A stretch of 64,000 nucleotides of DNA, taken from contig OZ231127.1 in the NCBI GenBank assembly GCA_965153355.1, positions 31,248,001-31,312,000 of the forward strand, given 5' to 3'. This DNA is from Flaccisagitta enflata. Lineage: Eukaryota > Chaetognatha > Sagittoidea > Aphragmophora. The position numbers and the translations under genes are program-made. Below the pieces are notes generated by a model that ran no database searches, had not been told where the DNA came from, and worked only from the letters and a program-made list of their open reading frames with translations. Positions within the stretch are counted from its first letter, which is position 1; every line of letters begins with the position of its first letter. Below are positions 43,035 through 56,672 of the stretch, in pieces.

Positions 43035-43608
43035 CAGTAGATGTCGTCTAGACTTGGAAATACGGGAGAATTCATTACAGGAAGACAAATTTACTTAACA
43101 GACTGATATTTGGAATGTAGACCAATTAAAGGATGCTTTGTTGCCTATGGGTGTTGGTTGCTATGGAAACACATTTTCATGTATTCACTCTAAAGTATCA
43201 ATATTTTGAGAAATTTTTTTAGGGAACATTGTTTAAAATAAAATTTGCCACAACTTTCCCACAGTATGTTCTGTAAGAATATTGCTCGTTTAGCCGTTGC
43301 TAGGCAGCGTAACTATGTGTGACAGCCCTGTGATGCTCCCTAGCAACCGCCAAACCAGCGATATTCTTACAGAACATACTGTGGGAAAGTTGTAGCAAAT
43401 TTTATTTCAAACAATGTTCCCTCAAAAAAATTCTCAAAAAATTGATACTTTAGCGTAAATACACGGAAATGTGTTTCCATGGTAACCAACACCCATGGGC
43501 AATAAAGCATCCTTTTATTAGTTTATATTCCAAATATCACTCTCTTAACTTTATTTGTCTTCCTGTAATGAATTCCCCCGTATTTCCAAGTCTAGACGAC
43601 ATCTACTG
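43035..43608. mobile_element. Fold-back element c (Tc1/mariner-like ends)
   Basis: 574-bp near-palindrome with tips CAGTAGATGTCGTCTAGAC and complement, TA on both sides (43033-43034, 43609-43610). Same family as 4587-5149. Confidence 0.88.
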
Positions 43609-43610
43609 TA

Positions 43611-45255
43611 CCAATTAGCAGCTCTTTTCTGTTTTTTTTTTTAAATAAAAAAAAAATTTCAGTTGAAATTTTTTATTTCCTTGTTAAAAGATATTAAAGT
43701 CTATTTCAACTGATCTGATGCTATCTGCAATGTCTGTATCACCTGTACGCTTTAGCTTTGCATTGGACAGCAATCAGTTGCCATCGTACCTCCCACTCCC
43801 CACGTCACCGGTCCATCGGAAGTGATAGTAATTAATATGATGATGGTTCTCTGACATCAACAATCGAATGGGAATGGAATGGAAGTGTCATCTGACTGCT
43901 CTCGCTGTCAGTAATAAACAACTCACAATTACTTTAAAGTTACCTTTCCAACAACTATTCATTGAGAAACTAGAGAAACAGAAACTGCGTTGTTGTAAAG
44001 AGCATTACCCCTCGCCTCTGTTAGGATGGCACGGTAAAATCATTTTAAGGTGAACCTCATTGTATTGCAAGCGAAGCAGAACTGATCGTCTCTCAGAGGA
44101 CCTTTTAATAAAGTTTAAAGGCACAGATACTGCAATTTAAGAGCGAGCCACAATGCGGAAGGCTGAAACTGCGTCGGCGGAATAAATTTCGCTGCCCAAC
44201 AAAGTAAGTCCAAGGCAGAAGAGAGAACAAGGCCAAAAAGCCCCCGGTCGCGTGTGAACTTTAACTTCTAAATAAAAACTAAATGAGGACACGATTTTTC
44301 CTCAAACCGACTGAAAATTCCTTTAAAACAATTTTTTTTTTTGGGGGGGGGGGAGATAAACAGACCGACCATTCGACCGTTTTTCATCTTCATTGAAACA
44401 GTGAGTCTCGTGCCCAATTCTAAAAAGAGAAGCTAGAAGGAAGATAGAAGTTAATTTCCATTTTACAAGGACCTTTTTCCTCCTTTACTTCTTCGCCAGA
44501 ATTCGCTGAATAGGAAAACAGGATGAATGAAGGACGCAGTACTACTAAGGAAGGTTCATGCAATAAGTATTTCATGTTACGGTTGCCATCAAGATAGTTA
44601 TGGCCTTTAATTTCAGCTAAAATTCAATCACTGCCAAGTGATTGGCTTCATTCTACTGTAATCTCCCACTTCTGGCTTCATTCTATTACAATCTCCTAAC
44701 TCTGGCTTCATTTTATTACAAATTTCTACCTCTGGCTTCATTTTTTACTCAGTCATTAAACATTGACTTTTTCACCCAACTCGTGCTTTTAGTTTTATGT
44801 ATGTCCGTCTGTATGTCCGTACAAATTTGTTTCTTCAAAGATTCATAAATCGTGCTGCACGACTGAAACATGCACGATTCGTGCATGTTTCAATTTTTGA
44901 ACATTGATACCTATTTGAACTTGGCTTCTTTTGAACCTTAATCGCACTGAAGGCGGATTTCCGTTTACTCTTGAAACCGGTAAAGCGGGATGCAACTGTG
45001 GTTACACTGCACTCCTGAGATAGACCTCTCAAACGTCAAATTGTGAATAATGGGTATCGCTGTCCTAACAAACGATAACATTTGTGTACACTATTTTTCT
45101 TAATAGAACTTTGTTTATAATAATATCAAAGCTTGAAATATCTCCAAAATTTAGAACATCATAGTTATTTCATTAGTAGCTATCTCTATCTCTTGATGGC
45201 TTTGACTTAAAAAATGGTGTTCTTAAAAAAGAAACAGAACAAAGTGTAGTGAAGT
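43611..45255. other. No gene seen; short tandem repeat
   Basis: At 44641-44750 a 33-bp unit with CTGGCTTCATTCTATTACAA is repeated about 3.5 times. The rest is unique sequence without recognised exons. Confidence 0.5.
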
Positions 45256-45257
45256 GC

Positions 45258-45307
<50 letters not shown>
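45258..45307. repeat. (GT)n microsatellite
   Basis: About 50 bp of GT, then a G-rich run. Confidence 0.95.
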
Positions 45308-45308
<1 letters not shown>

Positions 45309-46107
45309 AGGGAGGGGGGGTGCTACGCCCCTAAGTCGCCCCTACCCACTCGTCCGCGACGATATTGTAACCCTGAGATACTTGTTGTTTCTTCATTTGA
45401 AATATTTCTCAAGAACGTCGGCCTTTGAGTAGCGCAACGCCGCGCCTCTTCACTTTCTAGAAAGAGAAAAAATTTCATTCTTCGTCTCTTTCCCTCTTGG
45501 GCCCCTCCAATCATCCTGTGACCTTTCTTGCAAACCAAGCGAATTTTGATGAAGGTATTTGTGTGCTTAATTTCGTTCTCCCACTCTTACCTATTTCTTT
45601 TTTCCCCTCCTTTCCTGGCTTTTTTCCCCTTTGTTTTTGTTCTTGTTTCGCATTTAAAACCCAGTTCATCAAGAGTTCATCAACACATTAAGAGCTGATG
45701 GAAATTAGATATCTTTTAGGTTGCCTAAGCCCATCTGTCTAAGCCCCTCTGCCAAAGCGAAAGCGACATTTTCTTATTTTCATTTTTACCAGCAATTCTG
45801 ATACAGAATATACAGTGTATATATATTGTTTATTGTATATTGTGTTCGATGCTTAGCAACATATTTTTTTACCAAATCTTAATGATTTCTTTTTGCTTTT
45901 TCTTTCCATTGCTTCCGCTCAAATCAACTCCGAAACAAAAACAGGTAAGGTTTACTGCTTTCTTACTATTCATATTCATTGTCCAATCAAGACGTTTTGA
46001 ATGAGTGATACTCCCTCGTACCGACAGTATTCTGGTCACACAGATGCAGGAAGGGGGATCCTATCGTTGAACATGATACTTCGACAACCAACCTGTAATA
46101 CGTCATA

Positions 46108-47185
46108 CACTTTTTCTTTTTATAAGAGACTTTTTTATAAGAGACATGAGGCTGAAATTTACCAAAATTTTAAGAACAAAATAAGAGAATGCTCAGGCTG
46201 TGATTCAGTTTTGGAAATTTTTAAGAAATTTACTTCACAAATTGTATTAAAATAAATGACAATCATTCAAATTTTTTAATGAAATTGATAGTTTTTTCTG
46301 AAAACAACTATTTTTTTATAATTTTGCATGTCAAATTAGGCAAGTAATTCAATGTTCTATAGTAATGAACACGTTTTTTACTAAAGATACACCGTCTTTA
46401 AATCGAAATGGCAAATAGTAAACCTTTGTAGCTCCAAAACTACTAGCCAAAAAACCTTCAAATTTTCAGTGAATGTTGGTAACAACTGACCATTTTGTCC
46501 TGCCAAAACTCAGATTTTGTTACTGAATAGTTTGAGGTTAGTAAAACTAACAGAATATGCCCAATTTTTAGGGCTGAATCTTTTTTTCTTGCTTTATTTT
46601 AGAAGACTTGTCTTTATCAATATACAGATGTCAAAAAAATTGAGCTACAACTCCGGGGTTGGTCTCAAATGATAGGAAATTTTTCAGAGATTAAACACAT
46701 ACCAAAAAAATTGAAAAAAGTTATTCATGATTTGTAACTCTTCATTTAAGACCAACCCCAAGGTTCAAGCTTGCTTGATCAGGAAAAAGCAATAAAAAAA
46801 AAAATTCTATCAAGTATAGCTGGAATGAATTGATTTTTTCCATAAAATTGATAGTTTTTAAATACTTTAATGACCCCCAAACTATAAAGTATTAAAATCT
46901 GAGTTTTATATTACAAAATGGTCAGTTGTTACCAATATTCACTGAAAATTTGAAGGCTTTTGGGATAGTAGTTTTGGAGCTACAAAGGTTTACTATTTGC
47001 CATTTCGATTCAAAGACGGTGTACATATAACATCACTAAATAATGTACCCATACACTTATTTGTTATTTTACATATTGAAAAAATCAAGAACAATTTAAG
47101 AGACATTGAGCCTCAAAATGGCAAAAAATTTAAGAGAACCCAGGCTGAGTTCAAAAAAGGTTGTCTCTTATAAAATAAAAAAAGT
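46108..47185. mobile_element. Fold-back element i
   Basis: Inverted arms with tips TATAAGAGAC and complement. The best-matched blocks are 46386-46520 and 46890-47025, sharing GGCAAATAGTAAACCTTTG. The centre is near 46650-46750, where GGGGTTGGTCT pairs with AGACCAACCCC. Target duplication not determined. Confidence 0.78.
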
Positions 47186-47189
47186 CTAT

Positions 47190-47980
47190 CATTAAAGTTG
47201 TCAAGTAAACCTTAACCTGAACCCAAATAGAAGCATCAACTAGCAACTTCGACTGAATGTAACTTCTGAACAATTCAAGGGGTAGTAACCAGATTGTTCC
47301 CATTTTGAAGCATTGTTTTAAGTCTTGCAAATGAGACCAAGCAGGAGTCAGCAGCTCAATCCATTTAGAAGAAGCTCACTGATACTAATTTTCAGATGAA
47401 GGTATAGTCATTTCTAAGATAAGGCATCATGTTGATGGTAGTTTCATAAGGATGGTGGGGTATAACTGCCATCTGTACCTCTAATTTCGTCGTAATTGTC
47501 CATCGATTAGTCGGTCACGCTTTTGCGCTAGTCGACCTGCCGGGGATAACTACATTCAGCCTTATGTGGTCACGATATGACTCGAGCATTATCTCAAAGT
47601 TGCCATTCTCATCGTCTTGATAGTAGTCCATGAACTTTGTTGTCACCCTCGTTATCATCATCGTCATTTGGTTATCAACCTCGTCGTCTCGGTTTTCATC
47701 CTCGTTGTTACGGTTGTCATCGACGCCGTCACGGTTGTTATGGTGGTCATCATCCATATAACGTCGGCGTGCATAATACATAATGGACATAAAAGACATT
47801 AGCCTCCCTTTTCCTCCCGTATGCAATATGCAAATCAAGAAATGGACACACACAGTGGACACGGGAGACTCTATTGCCTTTTTTCACTTTTACTCCTTTG
47901 TCCGTTTCCCATCCCGGCCCTGGTCATCTCCAGTTCGGTCTTCCTTTATTCATCTTTTTCATTTCGCACAGTTGTTCTTC
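47190..47980. other. No confident gene
   Basis: A minus-strand frame (47515-47862) is rich in Asp, Asn and Arg because of GTC/GTT-rich low-complexity DNA at 47635-47750. No domain is recognised. Confidence 0.4.
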
Positions 47981-47984
47981 TTTA

Positions 47985-48120
47985 TATTCATTCATTCATT
48001 CATTCAATCATTCATTCATTCATTCATTCATTCATTCATTCATTCATTCATTCATTCATTCATTCATTCATTCATTCATTCATTTATTCATCTATTCATT
48101 CGTTCATTCGTTCATTCATT
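47985..48120. repeat. (ATTC)n microsatellite
   Basis: About 135 bp of ATTC with a few changes on the right. Confidence 0.96.
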
Positions 48121-48269
48121 CTCTCACTCACTCATTCTTGTTTTTTTCTTTTTGCGAAAAATGAAGTACAGTATCAAATTGATCCTATCAAATGGTGGGA
48201 AGGCAAAGGGAAAAGAGAACCTTTTTTTGAAGCTATGGAAATGAAGATCTATTGTCAAGTACACGCCTT

Positions 48270-48270
<1 letters not shown>

Positions 48271-48365
<95 letters not shown>
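48271..48365. repeat. (CT)n microsatellite
   Basis: About 95 bp. Confidence 0.96.
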
Positions 48366-48367
<2 letters not shown>

Positions 48368-48720
48368 ACCCACTGGATCCATTGAAGGACAGATAAGTAC
48401 AAGGGCAGTACTGCATCATGTGCTTTTACGAAAAGATCAATTAGCAAGCAATGAAAAAGAAATATAACTGAACAACAGGTTGTCTGCCTTACAGAAGGGC
48501 ACGCTTTAATAGCGAGTGTGCATTATCTGTCCTCCACTGTACCTATCAACAGATCAACCGACCGGCTGATAGACTGACGGACCGGCACAGCAAAGTGTAA
48601 CATCGCGCGTTTACGACTAAAAATAGAAAGAACGAGTTCCCCCTGCCTGGATTATAACGATGCGATACTATCACTTTGTATCTTCGTCTGAATTGATATT
48701 CGTATTCGTTTTGCATCCTT

Positions 48721-48918
48721 TTTTAGTCGCGTGCTACTCGACTCTACACCCCGCTATGTCCGTCCGTCGGTCGGTCGGTCGGTCGGCTGGTCTGTCCCCT
48801 TTTTACTTTTTCGGCGTTTTTGAGCTTTTTGAGGTTACTGCTCCTGCCCAGATGCTCTAGTGACCCTCTCCACCACTGCTCCTGCCCATCCACACGCGAC
48901 TGGATATCTGGCCTTGTT
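48721..48918 (+). mobile_element. Hairpin-ended element, family A, copy 7
   Basis: TTTTAGTCGCGTGCTACTCG, a GTCGGTCGGTCGG core, CTCCTGCCCAGATGCTCTAG, and the end TCTGGCCTTGTT. A decayed tail of a related element (CGCGTTTACGACTAAAA) ends near 48623. Confidence 0.82.
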
Positions 48919-49527
48919 GAAGTTATTACTGCAAGCATTGGCATTGCGGTCCTTCGGATTGACAAACCCATGACAGACAAATCCTCCTTGACAGATGCGT
49001 GGACGTATCTTGAAGTAAAAGAGAATAGTGACCCGAGATAAGTAGACGATGGTTTTCAATTGCGGGATCATCTATGCTCGTAGGACTTTTATCCAGTATG
49101 CTTATGCCTGCTTTGTTTTACAGGTACATCCGAACATGGTTGATCTGTCCGTCTGTTGGTCAGAACCATACAGCCTTTTGGACATTTTTTTTTTCAGTAA
49201 CCGTTTTCAGGATGAAGTTCATCACATCCGGATGTGGCATTTACAGCCGTGTATCCGTCTAATTATATAGCCCTGAAATGGATTCATCTCCATCTCAAAA
49301 AAGTTACATCATCATGATGTAACTTACATGTAAGTCACGGTGTACACGAACATGAAATTTGGAGGGTCAAAGGTGAAAAAAATGAATGTCATATTTCTAT
49401 AATTTTTTTTTGCCATCTTGTAAAATAGTATGATAGGTGTTATTGCAGAAAATTTCAATGCAAAATCTTATTTCGTTCAGGATTTATACTCCAATTTCTA
49501 TTTAAAAAAGAAACAATTTATAGAATT

Positions 49528-50142
49528 ATAATACTACCAGAATTAAAAAAAACGCAAGTTTTTTCTATGCCAATTTACGCGCCTTTGGCTAACTTTAGAA
49601 ACAATTTATCGGTGACCAAATTAAAGCTTTTTTCAAGGGCTTTCTTTTGAGCGCAATCCCACATTTGTAGCTTTATTCGTTTAGAAGTTACATTCAAATG
49701 AAGGTGAGTAAGTCAAAATTTCATTTCGCAGTTGGAGCAGAAAGAGGCCATTTCTAATTGAAAATTATTTCTCTATAGTTGTCATTTTTGTAACCATTTG
49801 AGCATTTATGCTCATTTCGTCACCAATCATGGTGCTCATATGAAAGTTACCCAATGTCTGCCATGAAAAATGAAACACTTCTAGCGGGTAAGTGTGATAA
49901 AACGTCCAAAATCATCATGGATATTTCCCAATACCATTTTTTTTTTTCTCCAAAATACCTCTTGCTTTTGCGCGGCTTTTTCTCATCAGTTACTGAATTC
50001 TATTGACTAAAACTCTCAGATTTGATGGACAGAAGCTCTAAAAAACCTAACTTGCCCTCAAAATGCCGTTCATTAGTGAAATATAGTCCAATCTGAACAA
50101 TTCTATGAAAAACTTGCGTTTTTTTTAATTCGGGTAGTAATA
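49528..50142. mobile_element. Element with short inverted ends (TIR about 37 bp)
   Basis: ACTACCAGAATTAAAAAAAA then CGCAAGTTTT at the left pairs with its complement at 50107-50138. The 540-bp interior is not palindromic and has no transposase frame. Confidence 0.65.
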
Positions 50143-50639
50143 ATTTTTGTTATTTTTTTTTACAAGCAAAAAAATGTTAAACAAGGGTTGAAATTTTTTT
50201 TGGAGATGAACAATAACCCAAACCACAATTTTTGGGTCATGGTTGATCCATCCTGTGCATAATTTGTCTTTGTCCCTACATAAAAGTTGAATTTTCATAA
50301 ATTTGAAATGTCCTGTTTTGACTTTGAAGTCCAATTTGAGCACCTTAATGAAGTCCAATTTTCATATACTTTTTGGTGGTAATAGTACATGATATTAAGT
50401 AGCTACGGTTAAAATTTCATCAAAATCGGACAAGATTAAGGGGGTAAATGCTTATCTTTTTGTGTCTAGTATCTAAAAAAAAAACAATTTTTGGGGTTTT
50501 AGGTACCCAAAATTTTGAAAAATGTTATGATTTTTTTAGGAAAAGTAAATAGGATGTAGTTACATGTGCTTGTAAAATTTCAGTTCAATCGGCCAACTTT
50601 AAGTAAGGTTTATAGGCCAAAAACAGTCAAAAATGGCCA

Positions 50640-50822
50640 TTTTAGGCCAAAACGGCGCTTTATTTAAGTTGAGGTGCAAACGAAGATCAAATTTCAGATA
50701 AGATAATTTTAAACAACAAAACTATTAATCTTATCAAAAAATTATAATCGGGTCATTAATTTACTTTTGGAAAGAAACTGAAACAGAAATTTGACCTTCG
50801 TTTGCACCCCGACTTAAGGACA
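50640..50822. repeat. Inverted repeat, about 180 bp
   Basis: TTAAGTTGAGGTGCAAACGA near 50656 pairs with TCGTTTGCACCCCGACTTAA near 50798. Probably a small fold-back element. Confidence 0.7.
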
Positions 50823-51292
50823 ATTGTACCCGTACCAAGTTTGAGCAAAATGAAACCCGAAGGAGTGTTCCTCAAGGTATTCTGCATGTCTTAGCACTCT
50901 TCTACGATTCCTTGATTTTCGGTATTTGGACGAAAAACCTCGTTTGCCTGGAAAAGGCGGTTTACCCCTGGATTCTTTTCATAGTTTCTACACTGGGAAT
51001 TTATGTAAGGGGAATGCGTCAGTTGTATACGACAAAGTGGGCTTCTCATTAAGCAGTGACACCAATAGCAGTATAATAGAGATACAAAAGTCAGTGTTTC
51101 AAATAGAAAGCAATTAATGGGTGCTCATTCAACGGGAAATGCTTTAGCAAGTGAGCAAACGAATGGGCTTGGGGTAGCTTAGGGTCCAACTGCGATTAAA
51201 ATCAAAACGCCGTTGCTATCTTTAGGCACATCTACACCATACTACACTTTATAAAAGTGCAGGTAACGACGGCAAAAACAGGGTCAGAGCGT

Positions 51293-51560
51293 GTTTCTAG
51301 TGAATCCAACAATTGCGTTTATCCCATCAATCACGTTTGTAGTGAAAACCCGTTCACACATTTATGAGTCTCAACCTACCCATGAGGGAGCGAGTAAAGT
51401 GTGTATGCGAGCTTGTGAACGGATTGCGGAGCAAGTTTTTGTAGCAAGTCAGTGGAGTGAGCAGTCCAAGTGAATAAACGTAGCAAGCAACTGAGTGGCC
51501 CATTTAAAGGAGTATTTGTCTGTAGAACCAGTAGTATACCGGTCCATTTGCGAAGTGATG
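51293..51560. repeat. Dispersed repeat D, copy 2
   Basis: Diverged partner of 32047-32330: GTGTTTCTAGTGAATCC, then GAGGGAGCGAGTAAAG, GTGGAGTGAGCAG and GAGTGGCCCATTTAAAGG. Confidence 0.6.
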
Positions 51561-51569
51561 TACTAACCA

Positions 51570-51722
51570 AACAAGGCCAGATACACGGCAATCCAGTCGC
51601 GGACGGTTGGGCACGAGCGGTAATTAAAAGACCGATCGCAAGTTTAGAAATATTTGTGACGGACCGACAGACGGAGCGACCGACCGACACAAGGTGTAGA
51701 GTCGCGTGTCCGCGACTAAAAA
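51570..51722 (-). mobile_element. Hairpin-ended element, family A, copy 8
   Basis: AACAAGGCCAGATACACGGC to the tail hairpin GTCGCGTGTCCGCGAC and TAAAAA, with a GACCGACAGACGGAGCGACC core. Confidence 0.8.
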
Positions 51723-51920
51723 AAGGTATTTTTTGAAATCACTACCCCTGCGTAGTGTTCAACCATCTGTAACTGTTGTTGTGTGTACAGCCTAGTTTCG
51801 TTGACAAAATGCCTTCCATGTGCTACATCTTCCTGATACAACCACCGCCAAAACTTTCATCCCCTCCGCTGCTGCCGCCTCCGCCTGTAACTGACGGACA
51901 GAAGAATTGATCAAATACAG

Positions 51921-52270
51921 TCGCGTGCAGGTTGGCAGGTTGGCAGGTTGGCAGGTTGTTTAATTGAGTGAGGCCAAAGACCGCGAAAACATAATGTAAC
52001 AAAGCCGGATACACGGCTACCCTAGTCGCGTGTGGGGTGGGCAGGAGCCATGCTGGAAAGGTCACTAGGGCATCTGGGCAGGAGCTGCATGCTCAAAAAG
52101 GCCTAAAAAGTAAATAGGGGACCAACTGACCAACGGACGGACGGACGGACAGACTGACATAGCGGGGTGTTGAGTCGCGTAGCACGCGACTAAAGAGGGG
52201 ACCAAACGACCGATTGACCGACGGAAAGAAGGACATAGTGGGGTGTAGAGTCGCTTAGCGCACGACTAAA
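51921..52270 (-). mobile_element. Cluster of family A elements (copies 9, partial and tail)
   Basis: A truncated head with four GGCAGGTT units (51921-51990) is followed by a full copy (51999-52194, tail hairpin GTCGCGTAGCACGCGAC). A second core and tail (52195-52270, ending GCGCACGACTAAAAAG) follow. This suggests nesting or tandem extension at the hairpin end. Confidence 0.75.
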
Positions 52271-52310
52271 AAGCTTAATCTCTGACATTGTTTCATAAGA
52301 ACTTATCAGT

Positions 52311-52409
52311 TTTTAGTCGCGTGCTACGCAACTCTACACCCCGCTTAGTGACCTTCTCCATTACTGCCCCTGCCAACCAGCATGCAGCACCGAGCATCCG
52401 GCCTTGTTT
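52311..52409 (+). mobile_element. Hairpin-ended element, family A, internally deleted copy
   Basis: Only 99 bp: TTTTAGTCGCGTGCTACGC, ACCCCGC, then directly the CCTTCTCCATTACTGCCCC block and the end GCATCCGGCCTTGTT. The tetranucleotide core is missing. Confidence 0.8.
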
Positions 52410-52437
52410 TTGGTATGTACTGCTTAATCTCTCCGTC

Positions 52438-52638
<201 letters not shown>

Positions 52639-52639
52639 T

Positions 52640-54775
52640 ATGGCATGAACCAACTCTCAGTAAAATAACATAGAACTTTTTTTTTTTCATTAAATGAATC
52701 TTGAATCATTTCAAAACAATAAGTAATACAAGGGAGCGCTGACATCTTTAAATGTTGCAACTGGTTTTGTCACGTTGTTTCTTCACAAACGCAAACGCCA
52801 CAATTCTGCATCATCTGTGAATAAGAAGATGTTCGCAATTTTGGTTGAAAGCAAGAGTAACTTTTTACGTTTTATGTTTCTAGTCGCGTGCACACAACTC
52901 TTTAACCCGCTTTGTCATTCTATGAGCCGCTATGTCCGTCGGTCGGATAGGAATTCTTTACAACTACAGCATTGATGACGCAGTGCCTAGATCAAGTTCA
53001 AATTATTTTTCTTTTGAATGCACACATTGTACCCATTCTAATTAACATGGGAAAAATTGGCAACATTTTGACATTGCCATCAGGCTGAATTAGGCATCAT
53101 GAGAATCAAATTGAAATAAAATCTTCTTTCTACCCAAAAATACTAGTTAACAGCCATCTCTAGTTACTGAAGCACATTTCCCGCCTAAATGTTGAACATA
53201 ACGGGTGGTCTTTAAAAAAATAGCTTTTAATTTCATTAGTATCACTTTTCAAATATTTTCTAACTAGAAAATTGTATTTAGTTATGACAGAAAATTTTTG
53301 AAAGAAAATGAAGTGTTTTATCATACTTTTTGCAATATTATCAGGACAATAATGAAGCTGCAACACTTTTAGTGGATAAATTGTCTTTAAAGACACTTGG
53401 TGTATACATTTCTATCATATCCTGACTTAAAATGTAATTTGAACTTTGCGATTCACATGAAAACAAACATGAAAATGATGTTTTTAGTGAATTTATGCTT
53501 ACACTTTTTTTCATTTTCTGAGGTCAAAATTCTAAGAAAGCTAAACACATGGAAAGTTTGTTTTTTGAAAACATAGTTCTCACTATAATTGATTTGGGAA
53601 AAGAATTATGTTCTTTGTTTTTCTATTTTTTCATTTCCTAAGCAAATTTAGAATTTTGACCAACCAGCACAAATTTTCAAGACAATTTTTTTTTGGTAAA
53701 ATTGGCTAAACTTGGTCCTCTTGCTAGATAAATGCAGATTTTCTTTCAAATATTATGTATTTTATATTATTCACTAATTTGTGCATTTTCATTCATATAT
53801 TTTTTCTATTTTGACCCTCTTTGAAACACAAATGTTGCCTTTGGAGGGAAGCCGTCTTATGTAGATATGATCATGGCCTAAATATTTTATTATGAGCACT
53901 TTTTATGAAGATCAATGTTTTTTTAGTTATGTCAAAAAACTGACTTGAATTATTGTCTATCTAAAAAATTTTATTCAAATTTGACTAAAGAGCAGTGTTT
54001 TCTACCAAGTTTACTTTTGAATGATGGTAGTGGAATGAAAGTATGTCTTGAAAAAATATAAAAACCAGGAATTTTTTTAACAAAAGACCAAATATACGCT
54101 CAAAACATCAAACATAAACAATTATCACTTTTAATCAAAGATAGGTAATAATGCTAAAAAAAAGATTTTGGTTAAAAGTATATGATACAAATATGTATTT
54201 TTAGTACTATGTAAAAATCATAAAAGGCGCTATCTAATATGGTTACTAAATAAGCAATCAAAGACATTATCTAAACAAAGAGCTACCTTTTGTATGTCCA
54301 CCCAGTATTTTAGAGCAGGTACTTGCAAAATGGAGATACCTTGCAATGAATCGGCTTGAATTTCATGACGAACTTGAGCATAATTTTCCTTTTGCATATT
54401 GCGAGAATGCAATGTTGTTTCCATTTGATGAAGTTCGCACGATCCCAATTAGCAGCATATCCTTTTATTAATACATGGAATATGATGAATCAATTTGAAA
54501 TCAGACATACATATTGATTTAGACTTTAGACTTTTTGGTTGCGTGCATGCGACTCTATAATCCGTTGGTCAGTCCATATGTCTGTCCGTCCGTCCATCAG
54601 TCAGTCCATCCGTCACTGTTCGCTTTTCCGACAACTGTTTTAAGCTATACACCCAAAATACACCCAAAATAGAAATAGCTAACGCTCATACTCACACTCT
54701 CATAGAGTCGATTAACGAGCATTTAAAACAATGAAGGGGGTTAAACAACTTGAGTGAAAAAGCATATTGCTAAAA
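52640..54775. other. No gene seen; AT-rich
   Basis: Fragments of hairpin-ended elements lie at 52880-52950 (TAGTCGCGTGCACACAACTC) and 54535-54620. A local inverted pair, GGTCAAAATTCTAA near 53522 and TTAGAATTTTGACC near 53648, suggests a decayed fold-back element. Confidence 0.45.
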
Positions 54776-54776
54776 G

Positions 54777-54777
<1 letters not shown>

Positions 54778-54836
<59 letters not shown>

Positions 54837-55080
54837 GACCGTGTGTGTGTGAGACCGTGTGTGTGCGTGACTGAGTGTGTGTGCGTGACCGTGTGTGTGC
54901 GTGTGTGACCGTGTGTGTGTGACCATGTGTGTGTGTGTGCGTGACCGTGTGTGTGTGTCTGTGTGTGACGTGTGTGTGTGACTGTGTGTGTGTGAGTGTG
55001 TGTGTGTGACCGTGTGTGTGACCGTGTGTGTGACCGTGTGCGTATGACCGTGTGCGTGTGACCGTGTGCGTGTAACTGTG
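54778..55080. repeat. (GT)n tract grading into GTGACC repeats
   Basis: About 55 bp of pure GT, then some 240 bp of GTGTGTGACC-type units of variable length. Confidence 0.93.
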
Positions 55081-55089
55081 TGCGTTTGT

Positions 55090-56425
55090 TTGGGTCCATT
55101 TTCACTATTACTGATATTTTCGTAGCTTAAAAAAACGATTGTGATACCTTTTTATGACTTCAATTCGGCATACACTTGCTGCAGATGACTTGATTCTTGC
55201 AACCTTGCTTTTTCGATTCGTGATCGACGCGCAGATCTTCAAAATTAATCACTTAATGGCAGGAAAAAAATCTCTTAAAAAATGCCATCTTGTAAATAAG
55301 AAAAAAAAGTATCGGGAGTTTAATTGTAACCGCATTTTCACGGTACACAAGAATCTTAATGATTTCCAGTTTAACGAGGTTTAGCCGCGATCTGCTTCGT
55401 GATTCTATTACGTCACCTTGGAAGAGTGTTAGGAGGCATGTTGATATATGCCTCATCATTTGCCTGTTTGGACCTCTTTTTAATGGCCCTAGCAATAGAT
55501 ATTCCGGAGATGGTATTAAATCAAGTAATGAGTTTAGAGACAATCTGAAAGGTTGAGACTTATAACTATCTTTTGATAGGATTGGTATAAACTGAAATTA
55601 CTGCTCAAGGCTAGAAAATAATCAGAAAAATTTAGCAAAATATTTTTCTTTTGTAAAAAAAAATTTTTTTTATTATTTTCATAACAAATTTCAAAAGAAT
55701 TATCTTTAAAATGATAAAAAGTTTGAAATACAGTCAAAAGAATAAAAAATATATGCTTAATCAAGCCATTATCATTTTTTCTAAATGATGGCAAAAAATA
55801 CTATCCTATAGATTAAAAGAGCAAAATTTAAAATATATGTCTGTTTTCCCTATATCTATCTTTTTGAAGCTTAATGCAAATTGGCCCTGATTTTAAATCT
55901 ACTTACAAAGGCTTGAAACAAACCCTAAAATCCCGTATATCAAGCTCTGTCAGTCTTCACAAACAAACCTAGGACTTTTCTGGCCTAAAATAAACTTCAT
56001 TACTTTATGATAACTATCTCCACCATTTCATCAGTATCTTGAATTAAGCCAATTTGGAAGCTGACCATCTAAATGTTGCTTTCAAATACACACCGTCCTA
56101 AAATCATTGCCAAATGCCATTCATGAACATAAGAACATGCTTAACACGCACTTTGACATATTGACATACTGATATTGACATATTGGATGTAACTGACCTT
56201 AATAAAACACTCTCAAAATAATTCATAGGCATACAGTGCTAAAAGAGGACAATAATAAGTCACATGTACATTCAAATACAGTCGTCAATTTAAGATCATG
56301 ATCACGTTTGTTCAGGTCAAAGCATTTCTAGACATAACCAACTTGACAAAACTAGATGTAGATGATACTCCTTGTTCAAGAAAGAATGATCAAACATTCC
56401 CAATCTCATAAACATGAACATCCTT
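55090..56425. other. No gene seen
   Basis: AT-rich unique sequence. Short open frames on both strands near 55154-55560 show no family signature. Confidence 0.45.
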
Positions 56426-56426
56426 T

Positions 56427-56546
56427 TTAGGTGCGACAAAGCACCTCTATAACTGGCTCTGTCCGTCGGTTGGTTGGTTGGTCTGTCTGTAACGCATTCG
56501 TTCGACGATCAACACGTCGCACCTTGTTGGCCTACTTGGCCTTGTT
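56427..56546 (+). mobile_element. Hairpin-ended element, family B, copy 3
   Basis: Perfect hairpin AGGTGC-gacaaa-GCACCT, a GGTTGGTTGG core, AACACGTCGCACC, and the end TACTTGGCCTTGTT. Confidence 0.85.
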
Positions 56547-56672
56547 AAAATGCGCAAAAACCTCATTTCAGATGTCGCATTCCTTCATTTCACTCGCATT
56601 GCAAAAACAAACTGCATGTCATATCATAAATCATTCAAGAAAAGGTATTTCAATTTTCTTACAAAATATTCT

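Noticed and set aside
47515-47862. Asp/Asn-rich minus-strand frame of 115 codons
   Set aside because: Low-complexity GTC/GTT DNA explains it; no splice or domain evidence.
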